A stretch of 64,000 nucleotides of DNA from Apricaphanius iberus (GCA_028564705.1 JAPXFQ010000347.1:62001-126000), one strand, 5' to 3'. Counted from the stretch's first letter, positions 42,231 through 54,405 are shown. The notes: generated from the sequence alone by a model not told the origin. Made by a program: numbers and translations.

Positions 42231-42900
42231 TGTTAAAATAAAATACAGGCTTTCATATTTTATCTGGGTTTTAGGTGACAGAACAACACAGGGTACAGCA
42301 ACATTGGTAAGTTAATGAAATTTGAACATGTTACAAATCTAAAAGTGTGAATTTGTGTTCAGCCCCAATGACTCAGTATCGTTTAGAACCACCTCTGGCA
42401 ACAGGTTTTTGGGGTATATCTAGACTTTGGCTAGGACATGAAGGTTCCTTTTTCCTAATCATTCCATTGTAGGCTTGGCTGCATGTTTAGCTTTAAGTAG
42501 GATATTTAACTTCATACATATTGTCATGTTTTGGCTCTGATCTGCTTCCAGGCTGAAGAGAAGGATCTCCCCAGCATGATGCAGCCCTGCTATATTCTAT
42601 CATCAGGATGGTTTGTTTAGGGTTACAAATAGTATCATGCCTCTATTTTGGTCTCATCGGAGCCAAGAACCTTCTTCCATATTCTTCCATGAAGGACGTG
42701 ACTGTTGCTTTCTTTCTTTCTTGCAGCTCTTAAAAAAGAGCCAGATCCAGATGGAAAGCAGGCTAAGAGTTATCATGTCCACAGATTCTTCCACCACAGC
42801 TGTGAATCTCTGCAGCTACTCTTGGGTCACTTGTAACCCAGGTGACCTAGAGCTCATTAAGCTGCACTCTTTTTGCAGGTTGACCCTCTAAATACCCAGC
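42231..42900. mobile_element. Decayed DNA-transposon-like repeat
   Basis: A sequence type very common in fish intergenic DNA, with TAGAACCACCTCTGGCAACA, TTTTTGGGGTATATCTAGAC, CATTCCATTGTAGGCTTGGC, CCCCAGCATGATGCAGCC, TTTTGGTCTCATC and ACAGATTCTTCCACCACAGC. I know it from Tc1/mariner-associated repeats but cannot delimit terminal repeats here. No functional frame. Confidence 0.45.
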
Positions 42901-43474
42901 TTCTGCTGATTTCACACAAAGCCAGCTGTCACTCATTACTGCCCATGCTGTGGTTAAGCTAATGGTTATTTTAATTTCAATCTAAGAAAGAAAAAAAAAT
43001 TACAACTGCTTTGCTGTAATCTGGGTGTGGGAATTGTAAAGGCTTGATGTCTCTATGATTTCTATAAATCTACTTCTGCATATTCAGTATGGTTGCATGC
43101 TTTACCAGTACTGATCTGGTCATAACATTACACAGTCACCTCCAGTAGTCCCTGGCTTCTATCCGTGTGGTTCTGACGTCCGTCAGCTTATCAGTGAGTT
43201 AAACCAGTTTGGTTTTTCGCAACTGATGATGGTGCATATTGCAGCAGTAATGCCCAAGCAGCTGCAACCTTAAAGCACATCATCATCAGCCCGCCTTAGA
43301 CAGTTTTTTTAGTGCTTAGTATTTTATCACATTTATAATAAAGCTGAATAGTTTGTAACTTAGTTTACTTTCAGTAATCCTTCTTTTGTGATCCAGCTGC
43401 AAGTGGTATAAAAATTAAATCACCCTACTCATCTGTAAATGGGAGTTATATTGATTCGTCTTACCACCTCATGA
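42901..43474. other. Upstream flank, unclassified
   Basis: No gene or named repeat seen. Confidence 0.35.
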
Positions 43475-43585
43475 GTTTGCAGTGTGTGAATGTGTGCATG
43501 AATGGGTGAATGACTGAATATAGCATAAAGCGCTTTGGGATCCGTAGGGATTAAGTAAAGCCCTATACAAATACAGGCCATTTAC
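43475..43585 (+). repeat. SINE 3' fragment
   Basis: GTGTGTGAATGTGTGCATGA, AATGGGTGAATGACTGAATA, AAAGCGCTTTGGGATCCGTA and CCCTATACAAATACAGGCCA are the tail block of the SINE family seen at 13202 and 34906. The tRNA-like head is missing. Confidence 0.7.
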
Positions 43586-43859
43586 TTTGTTCCGCAACAT
43601 TTGATTTGTTCAACTATTTGAATATGGATTGTTTAAATCTCTTAGCTTTATGCTAATGAAATTTGTTGAAGTATATTCAGGAAGTCTATTTTTTGCATTG
43701 CTGAAGCTTCATTCCATTTTGTTCATGCATGTTTTCTTATGTATGTATTTCCTCTGGTGATATTTATTTTGAGTATCAACCACTTTCAAGTTATTTCATT
43801 GCTTAACTGTTAACGTTAGCATGAATTTCCCCCTTATTTCTTACATATAACTAATTGTG
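43586..43859. other. Upstream flank, unclassified
   Basis: AT-rich, no feature seen. Confidence 0.35.
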
Positions 43860-44093
43860 TTCTTTCTTTGGCTGCTGTTGACTGTCGAAGGAGCAGGACG
43901 TGTTTTTCCTCTCCTCCTGCTCTTCTCCTGCTGTCTTCTCCCCTCCGCTTGCCCATACTCTACTTATTTTCCTCTTTATTTCTATTTTCTTTCTTCACCC
44001 TAATGATACTGTACGACCCCCCTGGGATGGATTTTCCCCTCTTTTTCCTTCTTTTTCCACTGTGGACTACTCCAAAAGAACCGACGAGTACAA

Positions 44094-46120
44094 ATGGCTC
44101 TTTACGCTGATTACTAGGGATGCAACGGTACAGGGTAAAGTACTGAACCGTTCAGTACGCCCTACACGGGACAATCCGTCCTCCTGTACCGCGGGACTTC
44201 GGTACTGCCATTTTGTGCTGGTAATGCCCGTTGTTACCAAACTGCGCGGCGCTCCCAGACACAGACCTTTCTCTGGGAACGCGGCAACAACTAGCTCGCT
44301 GTTACCCGCTCCAGCAGCTGGTTGGCATAGAGACACGTCCTCCTCTCCATAATGCGCACATCAAGGAGCAGTGAGGAGCGAAAAAATGTACACCGGTCGG
44401 TTGCGCTTTTTTCGGAAATTAGCCCTGGTGTGAGGCGCTGCTAAAATTTCTCCCCGACTTGAGCGCTTCCTGCACCGGACAGGCTCCAGCATTCGGGGGC
44501 GCCGGGTTGCGCTGTGTTAATTTTCTCTATGCGGTATGCCGGAGTGTGACGCAAAGAGTAGATGCGCTGCGCTCCTTCATTGATTCACACACAAATGCCC
44601 TTTGAGCAGCAGGCACACGAATAATATTTATCCGCCACCTGTGTCAGTGTGGTCAGATGCGCTCTCGTTTAAAGAACCGGTAAAGTACAGAAAACATTCT
44701 GTTACTGTGGCCCTGTAGGCCCGGACTGACAATCGGGAAAGTCGGGACTTTTCCCGGTGGCCTGCCTGCCATACTGGCCTGCTCCATGACTGGGCCGATG
44801 GCCAGGTGGAGCCTGATTCTTATTAAACTTCTGTGGCGCAGCTCATTCGGCACAAGCCTCTTCTGCTGCGCATTATCACTCTCTCTCCTCTCTGTGAGAC
44901 TGTCTGTCAAAGCGCTGCAGACACACGCCCCTCAATCCTGCTCTGCTGTTAATTGCTCATCCTCCAAAGATACATTTGTAGATAAAAGGAAAACTCAATT
45001 TAATGTGATAAACAATTATTAATTGTAAAGCCGCCCACACCTGTAACTGTGGGCGGGTTAAGTTAACTGTGACATTCTGCTTTTGTTTGCAAAAAAAAGA
45101 AATGTTTTGGGATTAAAAAAAGAAAAAAGAAAAGAAAAAAAAGCTGTCTCTTTCTGCACAAAACATGTACTGAATCGTACCGAGGTACGGACTGAACCGT
45201 GGGCTACCTGTACCGTTGCGCCCCTACTGATTACACTCTACAAAACATACTGGAAAGGATGAAGGACATGGAATTAAAGATCAAATGCCTTGAAGAAAAC
45301 GCCAGAAACAATACTACTCTCAGTATGGCATGCGTTTTCAACAACCTGGCAGGTCGATGCCAATAACACAGAGTACCCCTCCAACAGGCGTCTATCGGGA
45401 AGAACCCCCCACTCATCAGAAGAGTGGCCAGCGGTCAGACAAGAAACACCCAAGAAGAAAAATAAGGAACGTCAAAAGAAACTCCAACAACCAACAACTT
45501 CGATTATACCTTTAAAGAACACATTCACAGCACTGAGCTCTCCCAGCTTCCTGAGTCTGGCAGACTCACAGCAAGGCCAGCTAAACACGAACAAAGATAA
45601 ACCGAACTGCCAGCTACAAGAAACCAACACCGACAAGAAACCAAAGAGATCAGAAAACAGCAAGAAAGGGAAAACGCTTGCTATTATTCATGACGGATCG
45701 ATCAAAGGTATTGAACAGCTATGCATCAATACAAGTGTTTTTAATTACCCAGAGATGTCAGTTAAAGAACTTTCTGAAAAGATTCTATCGATTATTGAGA
45801 ACAACCCAGAGCTAGAAAACGCGGGAGCTGCTGACATCTCTCCTAATAAATCTGAAATTCTAAAGAAAGACTTCTTGGATTTACTCCAGAACTTTAACAA
45901 CAACAAGGTAGAACTTCACATATCTGGACCAATTCCTGCAACATCCTCAGACGAAGAATTTAGCAGGATGAGGTCTTTTAGTACGTTTGTTAAAGCTGAT
46001 GGGTCTATTCAATTTCTAAATAATTTTAAGATTTTCTGTGAAAGGAGACATCTATTCACAAAAGATGTAAGTCATATCAATAAGAAAGGTCAGAAGCTTT
46101 ATTTCTGGATTATTTGCTAA
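44094..46120 (+). pseudogene. L2 ORF1 with coiled coil and decayed SGNH-esterase domain
   Basis: If the hAT insertion is removed, the ATG at 44094 continues as MALYADYTLQNILERMKDME, LKIKCLEEN, a coiled-coil start. A frame change near 45340 leads into a basic linker (ETPKKKNKERQKK). The esterase-like domain follows: LAIIHDGSIKGIEQL (expected block I GDS altered to DGS), NAGAADIS where G-T-N-D is expected (Asn lost), VELHISGPIPATSSDEE, and DVSHINKKGQKLY (Asp and His kept). Stop at 46118-46120. The lost Asn and GDS pattern, the hAT and the frame change make it non-functional. Confidence 0.8.
44115..45226. mobile_element. Non-autonomous hAT element, 1112 bp, 8-bp target duplication
   Basis: Termini TAGGGATGCAACGGTACAG (left) and the reverse complement of CTGTACCGTTGCGCCCCTA (right). 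It is flanked by CTGATTAC at 44107-44114 and again at 45227-45234, the 8-bp duplication typical of hAT. The subterminal region has further AACCGTTCAGTAC/GTACTGAATCG echoes. The GC-rich interior has open frames without transposase similarity. It breaks ORF1 of the L2. Confidence 0.92.
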
Positions 46121-46407
46121 CTCGTGAACCCACAGCCCTGTTCTCGAAACTGAGACATATGGTGGATGCCAACCTGCTGTAACACAAAGAGAACATGACA
46201 TCCTCGCACCCGTCAATGATAAGCCCGACAGAGTCATACCAGCTGATTGTGCAACAATGCCGTCAGATAACCTTCAAAAGAAACAAACAGTTCCAGGAAA
46301 AACATCAACTCATTCAGTTAACTTACATCACCCCCCAACTGACTTAGATCACCCCCCAACAACTTCACTGAACATGCAGATTCTACTCTACAGAAAATGC
46401 TCCCTAA

Positions 46408-46957
46408 AGCTTGGTTTGCGCTTGACGCATCCATGTGGTCCGCACGGCTCCACGCGGCCAGATTACATCATTTCAGCAACCACGCCTCTCCGCGCGGCCA
46501 CTGCGGAGACCCAAATTTCTGCACACCTAGGAAATTTTGTAACAATGTGGTCCCACGCGGAAAAACGTGGCGGACTGGCAAGAGCTCCTATTGCCGGAGG
46601 TTCATAAATACAGTCATCTTAAGGATTCAGCCGACAGAGATCACTGTGATCAACTGTGTTTTAATGGATGAATGGACAGTCTCCTTTTTCGTCTTTTTTC
46701 TTAAGTAAACAGCATAAAAGTTATGCTTTGTTTAAGCTCACGGGTGTCGCCATCTTGTAAAAAACAATGATTACAAGTTCTACTATGGTGTAGTGTTGTA
46801 TGCACGCTGTAGAGCCCTCCCCCTACAGTTTTCAAGAATATTGGTTCTCAGCGGGGACAAGCCGCAAAAAGTATAAACGCTACTAGAAGGCGTCTCGGCC
46901 AGTTCTGCACCTCTCATTTCCACCCAGAATGTACATGCGTCAAGCATAAACCAAGCT
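46408..46957. mobile_element. Harbinger-type MITE, 550 bp, TAA target duplication
   Basis: Termini AGCTTGGTTTGCGCTTGACG and the reverse complement of CGTCAAGCATAAACCAAGCT, flanked by TAA at 46405-46407 and 46958-46960. The TWA-type 3-bp duplication points to PIF/Harbinger. No transposase frame inside. A CGCCATCTTG motif near 46750 is inside this element, not a LINE start. Confidence 0.85.
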
Positions 46958-46960
46958 TAA

Positions 46961-47389
46961 GACAGCAGATCTGATCAACACACCAGCTAACAGAAAGAAG
47001 AGCAACAGATCCAACTCATCGTCAACTTCTAACTGTATAATAGGCTCACCATTCCGGGAGTTTTCTGATGCCCTTCAGACTCAGGAAGAAAAAGTATTGC
47101 TGCTTTTAACGTCACGCCCAAACAGGACTTATAAACATTGTGGCTCCCCAATTCAACTCACCATATCAGACAATTCTGATACTGACCGGACATCACTAAA
47201 AACACTACTCCCAGGAGGTGTGCTGTCATTCTCATTCTCTTGATAGTAAGATACCGGTTATTATAAATAAGAGATGTTCACACAATTACAAATATCTGAG
47301 CAGTACAGTATTTAAAAATAATACCTTTCAAAAACTATATTTCATTCACTAAAACAATTCTGAATATAACACCATGCCAATATAATCTC
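46961..47389. other. L2 family D region between ORF1 and the endonuclease
   Basis: Decayed sequence between the Harbinger MITE and the first clear endonuclease motif. No intact frame. Confidence 0.4.
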
Positions 47390-50199
47390 TCAATCTTTGA
47401 AAGAATAATTAACGCAGCTATACAAAACATAAGATCACCATCAGGAAAATAACTTCTAATCAATGATTACATCATCACACATGATATACATGCTCTATTT
47501 ATCTCAGAAACGTGGCTAGATGAAAATACAGAACAAACCATATAAATAGAGACTTGCCCAACTAATTATCACTTCATTAGTGAGACCAGGAAAAATAAGG
47601 AGGGGGGGGGCTGCTTGCCACTATCTTTCACAATTCGCTAAACCTCAAAAAGGTATCGCTAGGCAAATTCAGCACCTTTCAATATTTAGCTACTGAAACA
47701 AATGAACCAAACAAATTCCTATTTGTAAACATATATAGACTACCAAAACCTAACACAAACTTCTTTAACGACTTCAATGACCTTGGCTCTGCAATATGTC
47801 TAGACTATGACCGGATAGCAATTGTGGGAGATTTCAACATCCATACTGACAAACCCCAAGACAGTGGAACAAAACCACTAAATGACGCCCTTCATAACTT
47901 TGACTTTAAGACATTAATGAGCCAACGCACAACCGAGGACACACTCTGGACCTACTTATTAGCAAAGACTTAAATATCGCTAGCTTTACCATAACTGATA
48001 TCGCATTATCTGATCATTTCTGCATCTCATTTGAAAGCACCATCCAAGCCAACATACCTAATCAGAGTAAAACCACTGTTAAAAAAATGCTTCCTTAAAG
48101 AAAATTCAGTTGAAAACTTTAAACTGATGTATACTCCAACCTTATCTAAATCACCAACATCCACCAACACACACTCGGTAAACAAACTGACACATGACTT
48201 TTTATCCAAAATTTCAGAAATGATGGGTAATATTGCGCCACTTAAGGTTAAAACTGTCTCTAGTAAAAATAAATCTCAATGGAGAAGCGATCCACTGGTA
48301 TGTAATGAAAAAAGGGAGTGCCAGCGCACTGAGAGGAAATGACGGAAAACTCGACTCCAGGTTCATTACAAAATATATAAACAGAAACTGAACAAGTATC
48401 AAGTAACCTTAAAGGGAATCATTCTTTTCTGAGATTATTCACAGAAACTCCAATAATGCTAGAACATTATTTGCTACAGTGGGGAAACTAACTACTCCTC
48501 CAGTGACAGTACCACCTGAACTAAACTCCACCAGGGCCTGTAATGAATTTACCAGCTTCTTTACTGAAAAGATCTTGAACATCAGAAGGTCAATCAGAAC
48601 ATCGGCTTCAACCCCAATACCAACTATGAGCCCAATTAACACCCATGCAGAAAAAATGACTAATTTCCAAATAATTAATCAATTGACCGACAAATTAAGC
48701 GATGCCACCTGCTGCTTGGATATCTTACCAGCAAGTTTTTAAAAAATGTCCTCCAAGCCATCAGAGTGGATCTGATCAAAATAATGAATGCATCCCTCCT
48801 ATCACGTGTTTTCCTAAAAGCCTTAAAAACAGCAGTTATCAAACAAATACTAAAAAAGAAGAACCTAAACAGCACGTTGATGCAAAACTACAGACCAATC
48901 TCTAATCTCCCATTTATCAGTAAAATTATTGAAAAAGATGTTTTCAAACAGTGAAACAGCTTCATAACAATGAAGAACCACTTTGATATTCAGTCTGTTT
49001 TTTGTAGGTACCACAGTACAGAGACAGCCCTCATCAAAGTTTTCTATGACATCTGTACAAATACTGACTGTAGTAAAACCACAGTACTGGTACTACTAGA
49101 CCTCAGTGCTGCGTTTGACACCTTTGATCATGGTATATTACTGCAACGTCTAGAGAGCTTGGTCGGACTCTCTGGTACGGTACTCGACTGGTTTAAATCC
49201 TACCTCAAGAACAGGAATTTCTTTGTGTTGATTAGCCAGTTCTCATCACAAAACACAGAAATCACATGTGGGGTCCCCCAGGGCTCCATCCTAGGGCCCC
49301 TCCTATTTAGCATCTACATGCTCCCACTAAGTCAGATTATAACCACCAACAATGTTAACTACCACAACTATGCTGATGACACTCAGCTTTATATCTCAAT
49401 GACACCAGGTGATGTTGAACCCATCCAAGTCCTCAATAAATGCATTGAGCAAATTAACAACTGGATGTCCCATAATTTCCTCCAACTGAAAAGAAACAAA
49501 ACTGAGGTACTTATCTTTGGAACCAAAAAAGATTGATTAAATATCAGTACACAGCTTCAGTTGGTCCAACTAGAAACTACTGACCAGGCCAGAAATCTAG
49601 GTGTAATAATGGACTCAGACCAGAACCTCCAGGGTCACATAAAGGCAATAACAAGGTCAGCTTTCTATCACCTGAGGAACATTTCTAGGATTAAAGGAAT
49701 GATGACACAAGGAGACCTAGAAAAACTCATCCATGCATTTATCTCTAGCCGCCTTGATTACTGTAACAGTATCCTCACAGGTCTACCTAAAAAATCAATC
49801 AGACAGCTGCAGCTGATCCAGAACGCTGCTGCTCGTGTTCTCACTAGAACCAGGAAAGTAGAACACATCACCCCAGTTCTAAAGTCCTTACACTGGCTCC
49901 CTGTAGCTCAGAGAATAGACTTCTAAGTATTATTATTAGTTTATAAATCATTGAATGGGTTAGCACCAGAGTACATTAGAGATCTGCTATCATGGTACAA
50001 ACCATCCAGATCACTCAGGTCCTCCAGCTCTAGTTTACTGATCGTCCCTAGAACCAGAACCAAACATGGGGAAGCAGCTTTTAGTTTCTATGCTCCTCAT
50101 ATCTGGAACAAACTACCAGTAGAATGCAAAGCTGCAGAGACACTGAACTCTTTTAAGTCTAAAATTAAAACTTACTCACTTAGGCTCACCTATGAGTAA
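47390..50199 (+). pseudogene. L2 ORF2: endonuclease and reverse transcriptase, inactive
   Basis: Endonuclease: HDIHALFISETWLDENTEQT, KNKEGGGLLATIFHNSLNL and IAIVGDFNIHTD. The later part is broken: SDHFCIS can be read near 48010 in another frame. Reverse transcriptase: NYRPISNLPFISKIIEKDVF, a shift near 48955, [51 protein letters not shown] and an intact [11 protein letters not shown] box (49372-49404). A TGA closes the palm at 49536, then LQGHIKAITRSAFYHLRN, NAAARVLTRTRKVEHITP, a stop at 49926, and the C-terminus SLLIVPRTRTKHGEAAFSFY to about 50199. At least six breaks. The catalytic box survives but the protein cannot be made. Confidence 0.85.
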
Positions 50200-50544
50200 C
50201 TGTTTTTACTTCATTATTTTTAATATTCACACGAATTATAGTCTTGCTTACTGTAAATGCTTTGTTGTGTTTTTAAAAAAACTTTCATTAAGAACTGTGA
50301 GCTCTTCAGCGAGATCAGTTATGGAAAAAAAACGGTTAGCCTTTTCAGCAAGATCAGTTAATGAATACAAACTGTGTTTTTACCTGCTTGTCCCTACATT
50401 GTCTTGATTGTTGTCTTATTGTAATTACTTTCTTGTATTTTGATCATCAAATTGATTTATGCTGTGTTCCAATTGTAATCAACAAAGCACCTTGAATTGC
50501 CTTACGTTTAAAGTGTGCTATACAAATAAAATTGCCTTGCCTTA

Positions 50545-50898
50545 TTTTAGGTCCATCCATCCAATTTTGGGGTGGCTGGTGCCTATCTCCAGCTGTCAAC
50601 GGGCGAAAGGCGGGGTACATCCTGGACAGGTCACCAGTCCATCACAGGGCCACATAAAGACAGACAGGACAAACAACCATGCACGCACACACTCATGCCT
50701 AAGGACAATTTAGATTGATCAATTAATCTGACAGTCATGTTTTTGGACTTTGGGAGGAAGCCGGAGTACCCGGAGGGAACCCACGCATGCACGGGGAGAA
50801 CATGCAAACTCCATGCAGAAAGACCCTGGGCCGGGATACAAACCCACAACCTTCTTGCTGCAAGGCAACAGTGCTAACCACTGTGCCACAGTGCAGCC
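50545..50898 (-). repeat. tRNA-derived SINE, complete
   Basis: The head is at the right end. The reverse complement reads CTGTGGCACAGTGGTTAGCA (A box TGGCACAGTGG) and GTGGGTTTGTATCCCGGCC (B box). The body includes GCATGTTCTCCCCGTGCATG, GGGTACTCCGGCTTCCTCC, AGTCCAAAAACATGACTGTC and CCTGTCCAGGATGTACCCCG. One of the commonest repeats in fish genomes. It sits directly behind the L2 tail at 50530. Confidence 0.85.
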
Positions 50899-52240
50899 CT
50901 ATTTTAGATTAAAAAATAAATAAATAAAAATATCCCTTTTTTTTCCAGGTAAGTTCCCCTGTGGAGACCCCTCCCTCTTGGAATTCCATCCAGTTATTCT
51001 CTTGATGGCAAGCTACCCACTTTCAACTACGATAGCAGTAGAAAATAAATGGATTTGGTTAATAGGATAACCAAACCTTTGGAAATTTGAAACTGGTGAA
51101 CCGTTGATCTGAATCCTGAAGAGGAGATCCTTATTATGTTTACATATAATAATGTCCTTAGCCCTATTTTGTGTTTGTATTTTGTATTTATTATTATTTT
51201 TGTTTATTTAGTTGTTTAGTTTAGTTGAACAGTTTCTGTATGCTTTGTATGTCACCAACATTAAATCTTTAACACGCCTTTTGAAACCATTTCTATTTTT
51301 ATTGTTGACTTATTCACACACTTTGGTTCTGTGGCTGAAGCTGGGTCTGAGCTCCATCATTCAATCTACTGGACAGAGGTCAGATAGCGGTCCTACACCC
51401 TGCAGGGGTGGTATTAAACATAAAATGTTTAATAAAAGCCTCTGATTGATTAAAGTACTTTTCTGTCACACTTAATTGTTTCAGATAGTTAAACTATTTT
51501 ACATTAATTAATTAATGTTAATATCAGATAAAGATAATCCTTTGCAAATACAATATGTAGCTTTGAAATTATTTGATTCCAGAGAAAAATAGCAAATCAA
51601 CCCCCAGGCCTTAATAACTGGTTGTTCCACACATGAGCCGTTTCCATCACTGTAGGTGAGTGTTTGCCCATTCAAGGATACAGGTTACAGAACCCCTAGC
51701 TGGTCGCTTGCACATTCGCACCTTGAAGCGTGTCAAAGCGAACTGGTCGCGCTTTAAAATATGCCATTTTCATGCCCATGAAGCAGACATGTGGAAGGAT
51801 CCTGACCGGGACCACTCTGCAGGCCTCCTCCTCCAGACCCGGCGCCTGGGCAATTTAGATGGGCGGGCATTGGCTTATTTTGAGGGCCACAGTTTTATTT
51901 AACCCTTTCACCTTTTTATCTCCCATCTGCAGTGTGTTACATATTTCCAGGTCTGTCCAAGTCTGTCTAAAGCCTGAAGATTTAGCAACTGAAATAGGCT
52001 TTATTGACGCAGTTTTTACAAAAAATAAAATAAACCAAACGTCTGAGCCCTTAATACAACCGAGTTTCATTGTGGTACTTCATGCTTTTGAAATTCACTG
52101 TCATAATATTATTTGAGATGAAGCTCAGCACTGTTTTTTCTCAGTCCAAACTGCTCCATCTCTGCACAAGAGGAGCGGAGCGTGCAGAGGAGTAAAGGAG
52201 GAGGAGGGTTTATAGAGAAACGAGCCGTTTTACTTCGTGG
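50899..52240. other. Upstream flank, unclassified
   Basis: No gene I can support. A frame at 51660-51902 (LHIRTLKRVKANWSRFKICH) looks protein-like but has no known domain and no start or splice support. 51220-51450 is an AT-rich block with some L2-like flavour but no clear match. Confidence 0.3.
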
Positions 52241-52378
52241 TCCAACATTAACCTACAGGATAGAAGTTACATTTTAGGACAAATTAATACTGTATAACAC
52301 CAACGGTAACATTTGATCATATATATTTCCATTCCAGAAGTTGAAAGCTGTAAAATAGAATGATATAGAACCTTTAAA
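52241..52378 (+). repeat. Dispersed repeat, copy 2
   Basis: Matches 23359-23495 over most of its length (AACACCAACGGTAACATTT, CCAGAAGTTGAAAGCTGTAA). It ends where the Tc1 element begins. Confidence 0.7.
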
Positions 52379-52383
52379 AACCC

Positions 52384-53986
52384 TCAACAAAAATATAAAC
52401 GCAAACCCTTTGTTTCTTCTCCCATTTTTCATGAAATGGACTTAAAGATCTAAAATTCATTCCAGATACACAATATTACCATTTCTCTCAAACATTATTA
52501 ACGAATCAGTCTAAATGTATGATAGTGAGCACCTCTGCTTTGCTGAGATAATCCAACCCACCTCACAGGTGTGCCACATCATGATGCTGATCTGACATCA
52601 TGATTAGTGCACAGGTGTACCTTATACTGCCCCCAATAAAAGGCCACCCTGGAATGTGCAGTTTTGTCTCACAGCAAAATGCCACAAGCATTGAGGGAGC
52701 GTGCAATTGGCATGCTGACAGCAGGAATGTCAACCACATCTGTTGCTCGTGGATTGAATGTTCATTTCTCCACCATAAGCCGTCTCAGAGAATATGGCAG
52801 TACATCCAACCGGCCTCATAACCGCGGACCACGTGTAACCACACCAGCCCAGGACCTCCACATCCAGCAGGTTCACCTACGAGATCGTCTGAGACCAGCC
52901 ACTCAGACAGCTGCTGAAATAATTGGTTTGCATAACCAAACCATTTCTGCACAAACTGTCAGAAACCGTCTCAGGGAAACTCAACTGCATGCTCGTCGTC
53001 CTCATCGGGGTCTTGACCTGACTGCAGATCGTCGCCGTAACAGACTTGAGTGGCAAATGCTCACATTCAATGGCATCTGGCACGTTGGAGAGGTGTTCTC
53101 TTCACGGATGAATCTCGGTTTACATTGTTCAGGGCAGATGGCAGACAGCATGTGTGGCGTCGTGTGGGTGAGCGCTTTGCTGATGTCAATGTTGTGGATG
53201 GAGTGGCCCATGGTGGTGGTGGGGTTATTGTATGGGCAGGAATCTGTTATGGATGAAGAACACAGGTGCATATTATTGATGGCATTTTGGATGCACAGAG
53301 ATACCGTGATGAGATCCTGAGTCCCATTGCTGTGCCATACATCCATGAACATCACCTCATGTTTCAGCAAGATAATGCATGGCCCCATGTTGCAAAGATC
53401 TGTACACAATTCTTGGAAGCTGAAAATGTCCCAGTTCTTGCATGGCCAGCATACTCACCGGACATGTCACCCATTGAGCATGTTTGGGATGTGCTTGGCC
53501 AGCGTATACGACAGCGTGTACCAGTTCCCACTAATATCCAACAACTTCGCACAGCCATTGAAGAGGAGTGGACCAACATTCCACAGGCCACAACTGACAA
53601 TCTGATAAACTCTATGCAAAGAAGATGTGTTGCACTGCATGAGGCAAATGGTGGTCACACAAGATACTGACCGGTTCTGAGTCTCCAGACCCCATATAAA
53701 GCAAATAACTGCACATTCCAGGGTGGCCTTTTATTGGGGGCAGTATAAGGTACACCTGTGCACTAATCATGATGTCAGATCAGCATCTTGATATGGCACA
53801 CCTGTGAGGTGGGATGGATTATCTCAGCAAAGCAGAAGTGCTCACTATCACACATTTAGACTGATTTGTGAACAATGTTTGAGAGAAATGGTAGTATTGT
53901 GTATCTGGAATGAATTTTAGATCTTTAAGTCCATTTCATGAAAAATGGGAGAAGAAACAAAGATGTTGCGTTTATATTTTTGTTGA
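52384..53986 (+). mobile_element. Tc1 transposon with long (~270 bp) terminal inverted repeats
   Basis: Ends TCAACAAAAATATAAACGCA and its reverse complement. The repeats continue inward through AAATGGACTTAAAGATCTAA, TTCCAGATACACAATATTAC, CACCTCACAGGTGTGCCACA and ACTGCCCCCAATAAAAGGCC on the left and the matching complements on the right, i.e. to about 52655 and from about 53712. One transposase pseudogene in between. The flanks do not show a clean TA duplication (CC and TTG), so the outermost bases have mutated. This is the best-preserved DNA transposon in the window. Confidence 0.9.
52679..53670 (+). pseudogene. Tc1 (DD34E) transposase, two disabling changes
   Basis: Start at the ATG 52679 (MPQALRERAIGMLTAGMSTT). 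The two N-terminal helix-turn-helix units run to about residue 110 (SVARGLNVHFSTISRLREYG, HNQTISAQTVRNRLRETQL). A one-base shift near 53053 moves the frame. The catalytic domain follows: LFTDESRFTLFRADGRQHVW, GGGGVIVWAGICYG, an in-frame TGA at 53254-53256, MFQQDNAWPHVA, and YSPDMSPIEHVWDVLG. There are 34 residues between the second Asp and the Glu, the Tc1 spacing. It ends CVALEANGGH-like at 53670 (VALHEANGGHTRY). Only two lesions, so a recent arrival; not functional as it stands. Confidence 0.9.
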
Positions 53987-54405
53987 TTGTAGTCCTTTGT
54001 CCGAAATCCAACATCCTATGCTGCTCAACACCTTCACAATTCCCTTCTCTGTATGGATCTCACTAGCTTACATCAGAACTACCGTTAATTTGCCACACAG
54101 CGCTTATTCTCATTCTTATTCTTTGTGTTTCTAAATGGCCTGCTAACAACAAATTGGTACACTACCGCCACCAAGTGGTATGAAGTGTGTACAATCAAAA
54201 CATTGATCAACAGCCCATGGCGCTTGGCCTGCCCAGTTTTCCAGGGCAGGCACAGGTGTCTATGTGGGCCGGCACTGCCCCCCAATGCCTGCCCATGGGG
54301 CTGGGACTGTCCTCTTCCCTTCTTCTCCAGACCCTCCGGGAGCTACCAGCGGACTCTGGTCTTTGAGCTGATCACTTTAAATGTCATGACCGCTGCTGCG
54401 AGGGG
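53987..54405. other. Flank with Harbinger-type remnants
   Basis: TACCGCCACCAAGTGGTATG and a C/G-rich block (54225-54300) precede the transposase fragment. No gene otherwise. Confidence 0.35.

Larger units (their letters stand above)
43860..50530 (+). mobile_element. Long L2-type LINE (family D) with two DNA-transposon insertions
   Basis: Layout: 5' region from about 43860, ORF1 at 44094-46120, ORF2 at about 47390-50199. The 3' end is GTGTGCTATACAAATAAAAT followed by TTGCCTTGCCTT (about 50530). The hAT element 44115-45226 sits a few codons into ORF1 and the Harbinger MITE 46408-46957 sits between the ORFs. Minus those, the element is about 5 kb. A fragment of a related 3' end lies at 57990-58195. 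Confidence 0.85.

Noticed and set aside
43868..44352. Two overlapping frames with hydrophobic leader-like sequence
   Set aside because: They cross the boundary of the hAT insertion at 44115, so the second half is transposon DNA; the first part is L2 5' region. I did not count it as a fourth example of the leader motif because the ATGGC there is in ORF1 and not preceded by AAG.
44653..44910. GC-rich open frames inside the hAT element
   Set aside because: No similarity to a hAT transposase; explained by base composition.
46740..46756. Another CGCCATCTTG (reverse CAAGATGGCG) LINE start
   Set aside because: It lies inside the Harbinger MITE with no LINE sequence behind it.
51660..51902. Protein-like frame LHIRTLKRVKANW
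   Set aside because: No family recognised, no start or splice context, single short exon; too weak to list as a gene.
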